Shown here: positions 8,871-20,200 of the stretch, piece after piece | Layout of the letters: each line of letters opens with the position of its first letter | Position numbering within the stretch: the first letter of the stretch is position 1 | Assembly (NCBI GenBank): GCA_947627005.1 | Contig: CANQUJ010000001.1 | Span: 62,001 to 126,000, forward strand | Reading direction: 5' to 3' | DNA length: 64,000 bases | DNA from: an uncultured Clostridia bacterium | GTDB lineage: Bacteria > Bacillota > Clostridia > Oscillospirales > Ruminococcaceae | Translations under genes and position numbers: made by a program | Notes under the pieces: model-generated | What the model saw: only the letters and a program-made list of their open reading frames with translations | Told to the model about the DNA's origin: nothing | The model's database searches: none

Positions 8871-10523
8871 ATGAGAATAACCGATCATATCGACCTGTTT
8901 TATCCGAGCGCCGAGGCGAAGGCTTCGGCCGCGGAGAGAAGAAAAGAGATATCCGAAAGCGGCGCGATGTTCGCCGAAGACCTTAAGCTTGACGAAATAA
9001 AGCGGCTTATTTCGCTCGGCGGTTCCGAAAGGTTCGTCTCACTCGCCGAAGAGCTTTCGGAGGATATCTCGACCATCGAATACCGCCTCGACTGCCTTGA
9101 AGATTTTTTGAATATACCCGAGCTTTCGGAGGGGTTCAGGCGGATTGTCGCCGAGCTTGCGGGGAGCAGAAATTCATCCGGCGGCAAGGGAGCGGACTCG
9201 TTTTACGAGCTGAACCTTAAGATGGACGAGCTGACCTTTCTGCTCGGCTCGATAAAAGAGATCAACGATCTATACCGCCGAATCTCGGGCGGGGTGAAGT
9301 CGGCGGCGATGAGGGGGCTTTTCGGGTTCTTCGGCGGGCTGACCGAGAGCGAAGAGTTTATCTCGGCGGCGAAAGACCTCGCCGAGCTTAGGACGACATT
9401 TTCAAAGTCGGTCAAAAGCGTAAAGGTCGGGATAAACTTCGACGAGAGCCTTACCCCCGACTCGGCCGGGCTTTTGGAGATATCGAGCGAAAAAATCCGC
9501 CCGAGGGGGAACGCCATCGAAAGAATGGTCTTCAAATCGGACGGAAAGGACAGATTTTCGGGCGAGGAGCATTTCAATTCGATCACAAGAAGGGCCCCGC
9601 CGGATATCGACACCGCGCTTTTTAAAGAGCTCTCGGACTATACCAAGGAGTTCGCCGCGAAGATAGCCTCTGCCCTTGAAAGCTGCAAGGCGGGGTTTTT
9701 CGGCGATATATCCGTCCTCGAAAATCAGCTCGACTACTACATAGGCGCGGCGGCGTTCATCAAAAGCGCGAGGGCGAGGGGGATGCCGATGTGCCGGCCG
9801 AGGCTTTTGGAAAAAAGCGAGCGCAGGGCGAAGATAAAGGGGATTTTCGACCTTGTTTTTTACAGGCGGCTCGTCGCCGAAGACGCCCTTGCGAAGCTTG
9901 ACGGAAAGATTGTTTTAAACGATATAGAGCTCGGCGGCGGCGCGGGGTTTTATATGGTAACCGGGGCGAACAACGGCGGAAAGACCACCTTTGCGAGGGC
10001 GCTCGGCATCTGCCAAGTCTTGGCGCAGGCGGGGCTTTACGTCCCCGCAGAGAGCGCCGAGATTTCGGTCTGCGACAATATCTACACCCACTTCCCCCGG
10101 GACGAGCGGGCGGGAATCGACGCGAGCAGATTCACCGAGGAGATAAAAGATCTAAAAGGCATTGTCTGCCGAATGACCGAGCACAGCTTGGTCATCTTGA
10201 ACGAATCGCTTCAAAGCACCACCCCGGAGGAGTGCCTTAAAATCGCGGCGATACACCTTGAACTTTTCGCCGAGGCCGGGGTCCGCGGGGTATACGTCAC
10301 CCACCTTACCGGGCTTTATTCAAAGCTTTCGGAGCTTAACGCGCGGGGGCTTAAAACCAAGCTCGGAAGCCTTGTTGCGGCGGCGGACGAAGACGGCGAG
10401 AAGCGGCTTTATAAGATGGTCGAAAGGCAGCCCTCGGGCGAGAGCCTTGCGATGTCAATATACAGAAAATTCGGCGCGACCGAGGCCGATTTAAGGGCGG
10501 TGCGGCGGATTGGACAAGCTTAA
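8871..10523 (+). CDS. MutS-like DNA repair-type ATPase lacking mismatch-recognition domain
   Basis: The ATG at 8871 has GGAGA 6 bp upstream; a TTG 15 bp earlier is in frame but unlikely. The 550-residue protein has an alpha-helical core/lever-like region followed by a MutS-type ABC ATPase: Walker A GANNGGKTT at 366-373, and the Walker B strand LVILNES with N444-E445. Most MutS proteins have Asp-Glu there, so the Asn is notable, although some MutS-related subfamilies appear to share it. There is no N-terminal mismatch-binding domain and no Smr nuclease domain, so it belongs with the poorly known short MutS-related proteins rather than MutS1 or MutS2. The following gene overlaps it by 14 bp. 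Confidence 0.85.
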   Translation: MRITDHIDLFYPSAEAKASAAERRKEISESGAMFAEDLKLDEIKRLISLGGSERFVSLAEELSEDISTIEYRLDCLEDFLNIPELSEGFRRIVAELAGSRNSSGGKGADSFYELNLKMDELTFLLGSIKEINDLYRRISGGVKSAAMRGLFGFFGGLTESEEFISAAKDLAELRTTFSKSVKSVKVGINFDESLTPDSAGLLEISSEKIRPRGNAIERMVFKSDGKDRFSGEEHFNSITRRAPPDIDTALFKELSDYTKEFAAKIASALESCKAGFFGDISVLENQLDYYIGAAAFIKSARARGMPMCRPRLLEKSERRAKIKGIFDLVFYRRLVAEDALAKLDGKIVLNDIELGGGAGFYMVTGANNGGKTTFARALGICQVLAQAGLYVPAESAEISVCDNIYTHFPRDERAGIDASRFTEEIKDLKGIVCRMTEHSLVILNESLQSTTPEECLKIAAIHLELFAEAGVRGVYVTHLTGLYSKLSELNARGLKTKLGSLVAAADEDGEKRLYKMVERQPSGESLAMSIYRKFGATEADLRAVRRIGQA

Positions 10524-11007
10524 ACTTATAAAAGATTTTTTGGACTACGGCGGAGGCGAGCTTTTCTCGACCCTTATGAACGGCGCGGAGGGAAGGCTCG
10601 AGAGCTTGGAGCGGCTCTGCGAGCTTTTAAAAGACTATTCCGACCGCTGCCGGTTTATCGACGGCAGAAGCTCGGCTTACAGATTTATGATCAAAAGGGC
10701 GCAGAAAAACGGCTGGCTCGGCAAAGGCTCGCCCAACCTTAAAGAACACCGGCTAAGCGACGATGAGAGGGGATATATCGAAAAAGAGGTCGGGGAATAC
10801 ATCGCCGCGGGCGGAAAGGGCCGGATTATTTTAAAAAAGGCGCTTTTAGCCGTCGCGGCCGCCGCCGCGATAGGGCTTTTGATATTCGCATCGTTTAAAT
10901 ATTTTTCCTCGGAGAGGTATCAAAAGATGACCGACAGCGTTTTAGAGGAGTTTGCAGAGAGGGGAGAGGATAGCCGGGAGCCCCGAGTCGGCGGAGGCAA
11001 AGATTAG
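10510..11007 (+). CDS. Small single-pass membrane protein coupled to the MutS-like gene
   Basis: This 165-residue gene is not recognised. It most likely starts at the TTG at 10510, overlapping the end of the MutS-like gene, which suggests translational coupling; the ribosome binding site is weak and a later start cannot be excluded. Residues 1-105 are charged and helical and should be cytoplasmic. A clear membrane helix follows at about 108-130 (ALLAVAAAAAIGLLIF), with a short acidic tail. Its overlap with the MutS-like ATPase and the membrane-bound MerR regulator upstream suggests the three work in one envelope-linked process, but no function can be assigned. Confidence 0.65.
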   Translation: MDKLKLIKDFLDYGGGELFSTLMNGAEGRLESLERLCELLKDYSDRCRFIDGRSSAYRFMIKRAQKNGWLGKGSPNLKEHRLSDDERGYIEKEVGEYIAAGGKGRIILKKALLAVAAAAAIGLLIFASFKYFSSERYQKMTDSVLEEFAERGEDSREPRVGGGKD

Positions 11008-11081
11008 CAGAATTTACAATATATGTAAATATTCTTGTCAATAACTACGGCGGGTCGAAGAAAATCAAATTTGAAGTTGTG

Positions 11082-11112
11082 AAAAGTGCCTCAAACGCGG
11101 GGCGCTTTTTTG
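11082..11112 (+). terminator. Intrinsic terminator after the MerR/MutS-like unit
   Basis: AAAAGTGCC (11082-11090) pairs with GGCGCTTTT (11101-11109), with one G-T pair, and runs into TTT. It separates the upstream unit from the surface-protein promoter at 11135. Confidence 0.6.
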
Positions 11113-11134
11113 TCGCCCAAATCGCTTTAAGGCG

Positions 11135-11163
11135 TTGACATCTGCGGCATAATCGGCTATAAT
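11135..11163 (+). promoter_or_regulatory. Consensus promoter of the giant surface protein
   Basis: A perfect TTGACA (11135-11140) and a perfect TATAAT (11158-11163) are 17 bp apart. This is a full sigma-A consensus and one of the strongest-looking promoters in the window. An 80-base leader containing a run of seven G precedes the ATG at 11244. Confidence 0.9.
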
Positions 11164-11243
11164 ATACATGAGTATATGTATCCTCTCCGCAAAATCCATG
11201 CGGGGGGGTACTTTTTACATTTATACGAAACGGGGTTAAATGC

Positions 11244-14200
11244 ATGAAATCTGTATTTAAGAGGTTTGCAGCCTTGCTGCTTAGCGTTTCAACTGCGCTT
11301 TCCGTTATGACGGAATCTGTTTCCGCAATCGGGAATATATCCGGCCTGCTCGCCGGACTGAACCCGGACATAGCGACGATCGCCGACCTTTCTTCCGACG
11401 AACATATAAAGTCAGGCACTGTCTGGGATCACGAGGGTATGCACATACTTGTTTATGAGTGGCATGCTATGGATAGCACCGGAAGAGTAATTGAAGATGA
11501 AAGTAGCGATCCGTTGTTAGATTTTCGTGTTGCGAAAGCGGAAACAGAAGGCGATTATGTATACCAGTACTATAACAGCAGCGTAGATCCGGTTAAAGGC
11601 GGATATGTCGCCGTAGAGGGCGGCGTATTAAAGGTTACCATTACGCCCAGACAGAATTCTTATACGGATACCGAATCTCAAAAAGAGATAACGGAAGAAT
11701 TTGAGGGGTATTCCGTCTCTGCGGGACATTCTGCCGTCTCGACCGTTGGAAATACTCTGACAATCGCCTACAACGAAAACGTTCACCTTGTTAAAGTCCA
11801 CGTTTTCTATAAAAACTCCGGCGCGATGGTAGCCGGTATAAAACCGGACCAAACCGTTACCGGCGCAACCGACCAGTATATAGGATCAGACCCGGAAAAA
11901 GACACCGGCACAGTTTTCCTATATACCGAAAATGTGGGAGATAAAATTGAAGGAGACCCGGTTGTTGACGAAGACGATCATCTTATTCGCAATGCAAAAG
12001 ATTTGCCGGACGATATAAAAGACAAAGTCGAAGAAATTAAATACTATGACAACACCGGCGGGCTTCACACCGACAAGACCGCGACCGCCGTCGGCACCGA
12101 CGGCCGAACCTTTAACCTTAGCCTCGAATCTTGGTTCGTCGGCAAAAATATCGCAGACGTCGGCCTCGTGCTCGACGCCTCGGGCAGTATGGCCTTTACG
12201 TCGGATACGATGGACAAGATAAACCTTGATGATAAAGCGCGTGAATCTAAAGGCATATCGACTTTTGGCGAAGTTTTAAAGGCAGATTCCCCCGAGCCGG
12301 TTAAAGGCCACGACAACGTATACGATTTCCCGGAGAAAGCGTTTTTAAGCGAAGATAAGGTCGAAGAGATTCTTTACCCGACAAACACCGATAACTCTAA
12401 ACTTAGTTATTCTGATTATACATATTATATCTTCGATTCGCGCTCGGACACCAACGAGTACGTTCCGATAGGGTATTATGACGGGGAATACGATTTTAGC
12501 TCTTTCCCTCATCTTAAAGATCTTATAGGATATTATCCGTTCAATAAAGAGGACTATTTTGCTAAAGATACAGCAGAAATAAATGATCGAGATTGGCTGC
12601 TCAATGTTGTTACCGCCAGCAACGACAAGCCTTCCTATGCCTCCGTTTATGAGGGTAAAGTAGACTTTAGTTCTGAAAGCTTTTCATTCAGCCCTACAAC
12701 CAGTAATGATGCAATAACTGCACATACTTGGAGCGGTTATCCTCAAGTCAGTATGAAATCCCCTGACTATTGTTATAATGCCGCTGCTTCTACAGGCGGT
12801 ATTGTGCTGGACGCCGTTCCCGATAGCGGAACTTTTACCATAGCTTTTAGGACTAAAACTCAAACAATCAATCATACTGGCAATAAAGAGTTGTTGTATA
12901 TTGGATCCATAGATAAAAATTCAACGAGTAAGTATTTTCGCGTTTACAAAGCCGATGGAAGCTCAAGTAATCGCGTTAAAATTGAAGGGTATAAAAATGG
13001 TGAAAGCAAAAAGACCGTATCTAATGTTAATATATATAAAAAAGACGAAGATTGGGAATATGTTACCTATGTTTACGATGGAGAAAAATTATATACTTAT
13101 TACAAGGGTGAGCCTGTTACCGATGATACTACGGCGATTTCTGAGGCAGATGCGCCGGATGAGTGCCATATTGTATTAAATGCGATAAAAGATGAATATG
13201 GCAATAGCCCTTATTTATACTTAGACGACATATATGTCTTCGACGCGGCTTTGACAGCAGACGAAGTAAAAACGCTTTATGGGTATCAAGAAGAATCCGA
13301 GCTTTATCCTTGGGAAGCGGCGGCCGATATAGATGTGAACGGGCTTTACTATACCGACAACGCTATGCTCGACGGCAATCTTGTTAAAAGTCAGATGGAC
13401 AGTAACCCAATGGCCGGTTGGTATTATGTCAACTCGCAGTCCGACTGGGAAAATGCAGTATTAGTTGCAAACACGTCTAAAAAATATTACGGTTTGACGG
13501 ATACTGCAAAATATAAGAAGCCCAAAGATGATGGAAGCGGAACCACAGATGAAAAGACAACGTATTTTTATACCGTTTATAAAGATGGCACTACGCCGCT
13601 GCTTGCAAAAAGCGTTCAGTCCGTTATGGACGAGGGCTATAAAGATGATATAAATTATTATCAGTACGACCCCGCTACATATGAGCCTATGCGCTTCTTC
13701 TTGGACGATGCCGGCAACCTTTGCTGCTTCTACAGCAGCGGCGCTACAAACTGCGGCTGGTCGTATGTCTACCAAAAGAAAGACGACGCGAGAATCAAGG
13801 CCGAAAACCTGCAGCACGCGCTCGGAATGTTTATCTCGCGCCTCGACGAATCCTCGCCGAACTCGAAAATATCGGCGGTCAGGTTCTCTTCGGATAAGAT
13901 TCCGAAAAGCGAATACGACAAGCTTGTTATGCTCGACTGGACGAGCAGCCACGATGTTTCTATACCGATGTTCAACCTCACCCGCGGCGGCGGAGAGGAC
14001 GTCGACGGGGGAGACAAGTCCGAAAACGGTGTGGAACAGTACAACTATATCTTAACCGGCGGAACGTCTACTCAATCGGGTTTGAAAGAGTTTTTGAATA
14101 AGCTTAGCGAGAGCGAAGTCGTTAAAGACGACGATGCAAAGAAATATTTAATCATCTTTACCGATGGCAAGGACACCGACGATCTTAAGTCGGTAACAGA

Positions 14201-17200
14201 AGATACCGCAAATGATGTAATAAAAGGCAGTAAGGCGCTTGAATATGCAAACAAGCTCCGCAACAATTACGGCTACACCATATTCTCGGTAATGCTCGCC
14301 GGCGGTAGCGTTAAAATGGGCAACGCAGACTATAATTTGGCGCTTAAGTTTTTGGCAGCATTAGCCGGCGAGGAAGACTGGGAATCCGGCACAAAGAGCG
14401 CCATCGTGCCGGCCGATGAAGCCGATGAAGAAGAAGGCGACGGCACTGCTATTGTGCGTTACGACCGCGTTTACGCGAGCCATGACTCTGCCGGCCTGGC
14501 GAAGATATTCTCGGAAGAGATAGTCGGAAGGATCGCCGACAGCCTTAACGACTATACCGTTCAGGACTATATCGACCCGAGGTTTAATCTTGTCGACGCG
14601 GACGGAAAAGTATGGCACCTTAACAACAACGGCGCGGTTGTCATTAAAGATAAGGACGATAAAGAAACTGTTGAAACGGCTACGCTTACCGTCGGCGACG
14701 GAAAGTCGATCACCCTTTCCCACTCTATGCTCTTGCAGGAAGAGGGATATCGGGCCGACCTCCATTACGACTCGGCCAAGAATATGTATTATCTGGTTTG
14801 GAAAGACCAGGTAATTCCCGGCTGCAACGAAAACGCCGATCAGCTTCCCGTCTGGAACGCGGAGATAAAAATTCGAGCTAAAGACGACTTTATCGGCGGC
14901 AACGCGGTAATGTCTAACGGCAACGCCGGCGCGGAAAACTATGTTTATCAAGAGGACGATAAAGATGACAAAAGCTCCGGAACAGACGACGCGCAGGACG
15001 ACAGAGAAAACAAGGACAGTCCGGATCCGTATCCTTCAAAGGGATTCCCGAGAACTACCGTAAACGTAGCGGTTCCGGAGCTTGAAATCAAGGGCGGAAA
15101 TCAGCTTATATTCCTGGGCGAGGGTCTCACCCCGGACGGAGTCGCCGAAAAGCTCGGAGATACCATATACGACTACTTTGTGGCCACTAAGGACGACGAG
15201 TCTCATTGGTATTGGGAGTATCTTAAGAGATATGCGGAATATCTAACTCGAAACGGAACATCTAAAACGCTGAACGACTTTCTTGATGAAATCGTAGAGG
15301 CAGCGGGGAAAGATACAAAATTTGTGGACTTCCCGTACTTCTATATACCCGACGAAACGAACAGCAACCAGACCGGCAGCACAGAAAAGCACGAGAAAGA
15401 CCGCCTTGGAACGCTTAGGTTTGAATGGACGGAAGTATCTGCGCCGAAGGGCGGCGAATCGTTTACAAAATATCCCGAGGGCGGAATTGCGAAAGATTTA
15501 GATAAGCGCAGCTCTACCCTTAAGGTTACATACTATCCGATAACCGCAGGCGGCACCGGTCTGCCCGATGGCGCCGAAAATGACGGCAGCGGCGTAGCGG
15601 TTAATAACCGCAAAACCTCTAACGGCAGCATTTATGAAACCGGCGAAGAGGTTTACGGCTGGGATCCTTCTTATAAGCCCGCGGCCGGAACGGAGCAAAC
15701 TTACAATGAAGATAAGCTTTCCGACAGCGGCGACTATGTTACCGAGATCACCGGCGGAGATATAATTTTCAAAATGATCGTTCCCGCCAAGGTTGTAGAA
15801 TATATGGCGGAGCACTACGCCGGCGAAAATCTTACCTACACCGCCGAGCTTAAGCATAATGAGGAAACGGTCGGTACATTTACGACGACCCTGCCCGCGC
15901 AGGAAAAGGACGGAGCATACGACGAAGAAACCATAAGGGCGTACTTGAACGTTTCAACATCGTCGGCTTATAACTACGTCACAGAATACGGCTTGCCTTT
16001 GGGAACTTATACAATTGTAGAGTCGTCGAAATCGGAGCTTAAGGGAATCAAGTTCGGCAGCATTGAAATCAAAGACCCTGCGGCCGGAGATTATGGCACA
16101 TATACCCATAGTCCTTACACGCCGGACCTTAAGACTGCGGCTGAATACATCGACGATACGGCGGCAGCTATCGCAGTTCATACAATCGGCGATTTCCTTG
16201 CGAATATATCCTACGGAACGATCGAAATCGGCGTTTCTCGCGAGGGCGGAGACTATCGCGACGCGAGATACGGCCTCGGCCAAATCTCCGTAGATTTAGA
16301 CGTCGGCAGCCTAAGCATTGAAAAGGCTCTTTCTGCGGACAGCCCCGCAAGCGTCGACGAGACTTATGAGTTCACCATAACTCAGACCGGCGGAGACTAT
16401 GTCAACGGCAAGTATTCCGGCACTATTTCAAAGGCCGACGGAACCGATTCCGAGCCCACTACCGTTACTTTTGACGCCGCCAACCATTCGGCGACGGTGT
16501 CTCTCAAAAAAGGCGAGAAGCTCACTATAAATGGGCTCCCCGCGGGCGCTGCGTTTAAAGTCACAGAGTCGCAAAACGGCCTTGATTACAAATATACGAC
16601 TACTTACAGCCCGGATTCCGGCGACGGCAGCGGCGCTGCTGAAACTATTACCAAAGACGACACGGCCGCAGTCAAAGTTACTAATACGGTCAAGACCGGC
16701 GAGCTTTCGATATCCAAGACCGTCGAGGGCGAAGACCCGCGCGACCCCGATAAGGAAAAGAGCTTTAACTTTGAAATCACCTTGACCCCCAAAGACGGAA
16801 TGACCCTTGGAAATAGCTATAACTACACCAATGGCGAGTCTGCGGGCACAGTGGAGTTTACTGCCGATGGCGGCAAATACACCGGCACGGTAACTCTTAA
16901 GGGCGGCGAAACCGTTACGATCACCGGCCTGCCGGAGGGCGTTACCTGCGAGGTTGAGGAGACCGACGCAGATACCGACGCATATATCACCACGAGCACA
17001 CCGCCGGATTCCAAAGAAATCGCCGAGGGCAAGCCGGTTGAATTCAGATTTACGAACACCTATCAATCCGTTCCGGCGACAATCGTGGGATCGAAGGCGT
17101 TCTCCGGCTGCGATTATGAAGGCGACGAAGAATTTACATTCACCCTCGCCGCCAAGTCCGGCGACTTCACGCCTATGCCTAAAAGCGGGAATACTGCAAC

Positions 17201-20200
17201 AGTAAACGGCAAGGGCGAATTCAGCTTCGGCCCGATAGAATTCCCCGCGACAGAGGGAACTTATGAGTACACCGTCACAGAGACTGCGGGCACTAAAACC
17301 GGCCTGTTCGACTATGACGAAACGTCCTACGATGTTACTGTCACCGTAGCAAAGAACTCGGAAGGAGAATATGCCGCGGGCGTTACATATCACGACAAGA
17401 GCGGCGAAGAGGCAAAAGAACTGGTTATCACCAACACATATCACCCCGCGGAGGTAAAAGTCCAATTCAGCGGAACAAAGACCCTCACCGGCCGCGATAT
17501 GCAGGAAGGCGAGACGTTCAGCTTTACGCTTAAAAGGGGCGAAGACAGCGACACGGAGGGCGACAATCTTCCGGCAGACGGCTTGACCGCAGTGTTTAAT
17601 GCCGGAGATAAATCGTTCACCTTCCCGGAAATCACTTTCAGCAAAACCGGCACATATATTTACACGATTTCCGAAGCTCCGTCTTCGTCGCCCAATGTCA
17701 CCTGCAAAACTCCGGATTATACCGTAACGGTCGAAGTAATCGACAATAACGGCGCTCTTGAGGCAGAGGTCACAGGTATAGGAACAGGCGCCGAGGGCAC
17801 CGACACCGTTACAGTCGACGGAATCGACTTTACGAACGAATACAACCCCGATGAAGTTTCCGACAGATTCACGATTGAAAAGATTCTTAAAGGCGGAAGC
17901 ATGGAACAAAACCGCACCTTTACGTTCGGGATTGCGCTTAAATCCGCAGTCGACGGCGGAACAGACAGAACAGACGTTGCGCCGCATAAATCGGGAACTT
18001 CTGTCACGATTGCGCTCGATAAGGCCGCCGAAAAAGGCACCGGCGATGCGGTTGAGTTTACATTCACCAAGCCCGGAGTGTATATATACACGGTCACAGA
18101 AACGAGCTATTCTCCCGCCGTTTCTGTTGATGGCGCAAGCTTGACAAAGTCTACGGAAGAATACGAGGTTACATTTACTGTTACGGATAACCCGAAGACG
18201 GGCGCGCTTGAGGTTAAAAAGACCGTTACGAAGGGCACATCTGTATATACTGACGACAATCTTGCATTTACCAACACCTATACGCCCGCCCCGGCTGAAT
18301 GGAGCCTGCCGGTTAAAAAGAGCATTACCGGCAGCGCCACCGCGAAAGATTACACATTCAGCTTCACTCTTAGCGGCAGCGACACTGTTCCTGCTACATC
18401 TAAGAATTTGAATATAGAATTTTCCGCCGGCGAGACCGAAAAAGAGGCAAAGTTTGACCCTGTCACGTTTGACAAGCCGGGGACTTACAACTTCACCGTT
18501 TCCGAAACTCCGGGGACTGACAAAGGCTTCACCTACGATCCAAATGATGTTACGGTCACGGTCGTTGTTGAAAATGTCGACGGCAAGCTGGTTGCAAACG
18601 CAACCTATACAAAGGCCGGAATGTCCGCTTCTGCCGTTGAGTTTATCAACGACTATAAGACAACGCCGGTAAAGGTCAAATTCACCGGAACAAAGACCCT
18701 CATCGGCCGCGATATGACTTCTGCGGACAGCTTCACGTTCAAGCTGGTAAAAACCGGTTCGCAGGAGGGCGACAGCCTTACCGACGGCGAGCTGACGGCA
18801 CAGTATAACAGCCTCACCGGAGCAATCACCTTCCCGGAAATCACTTTCAGCAAAGCCGGCAAATATACTTACACGATTTCCGAGGTCGAGCCGACCGAAG
18901 GAAAGCTCCCGGGCGTTACTTATGATTCTAAAAAATATACCGTAACGGTCAATGTAACCGACAATGACGGCGTTCTTGAGGCGGAAGTCACCGGAGACGT
19001 AACTAAGCCCAAGAGCAGCGGCACCGTTACAGTCAGCGGGTTTGCGTTTGAAAACGAGTATGAGCCCGAATCCGCGAGCGTTTCGATATCCGCCAAAAAG
19101 ATTTTTGAAAAAGCCGATAGATTCTTAAATGACCACCCCGGCGGCATAACCTTTAAGTTTAAGATCGAAGCCTGCGACGGAAGCGGCGACCCGCTTACCG
19201 GCGACGGCAAGTTTAGCGACGAGAAATCGCTTGAGGTTAAATCTTCGGAAGACTTAAACAAAGCGGTCGAGCTTTTAAGCGAAACCTTTGACGAAGCGGG
19301 AACGCACTGCTATCTGATCTCCGAAACGGCGGGCGATAACGAGTATATCGACTATGACGAAACTGCCCATTTGGTAAAAGTCGAGGTCACCGATAACAGC
19401 ACCTTGGGCGCTTACACTGCCGAGATAGAGATAGATGGGGCAAAGACCGGTGAAGCCGTGGTGGAGTTTAGAAACACCTACAACCCGCCCGCAAAGGCTT
19501 CTATCGCCATCGAAAAGGACTTCACGAACGCCGGCGCGACTAAGGACAGCGCTCTGACCTTCGGCTTTACCGTTGAATGTACGAGCGCAGCCAAAGATGG
19601 AGAACCTATCGACTTTGCCGACAAGCGAGAAGACGTCGAAGTCACCGTTGCCAAGGGCGAAAATACCGGCAAGAGCGATTCGATCGAGTTTACGTTCACT
19701 CAAGAGGGAGCCTATACCTACACGATAACCGAAAACGCAGGGCACGAAGGAACTATCCCGCAAGGGTCGACTCTTAATTACGCCGGGCCGAAAACGGTCA
19801 CATTTACGGTTACAAAGGATTCGCAAGGAAACCTTATTGTCTCTTCGAGCGCCGACAGCGTAAGCTTTACCAACCCCTACGCTCCGCCGCCAACGCCCGC
19901 AAAGGCTTCTATCGCCATTGAAAAGGGCTTCACTAACACCGGCGCGACTAAGGACAGCGCTCTGACCTTCAGCTTTACCGTTGAATGTACGAGCGCGACT
20001 AAAGACGGCGAACCTATCGACTTTACCGACAAGCGAGAAGACGTCGAAGTCACCGTCGACCAAAATGCCGAGACCGGCAAGAGCGATTCGATCGAGTTTA
20101 CGTTCACCCAAGAGGGAACCTATACCTACACGATAACCGAAATCAAAGAGCACGACGGAACTATCCCGCAAGGGTCGAGCCTTGAAAACACCAACGAGCC

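Noticed and set aside
16428-17987. Long minus-strand open frame inside the giant surface gene (also 19275-20570 and 21444-22769)
   Set aside because: They are shadows of the repetitive, strongly biased coding strand; they have no family motifs and lie entirely inside a clear gene.
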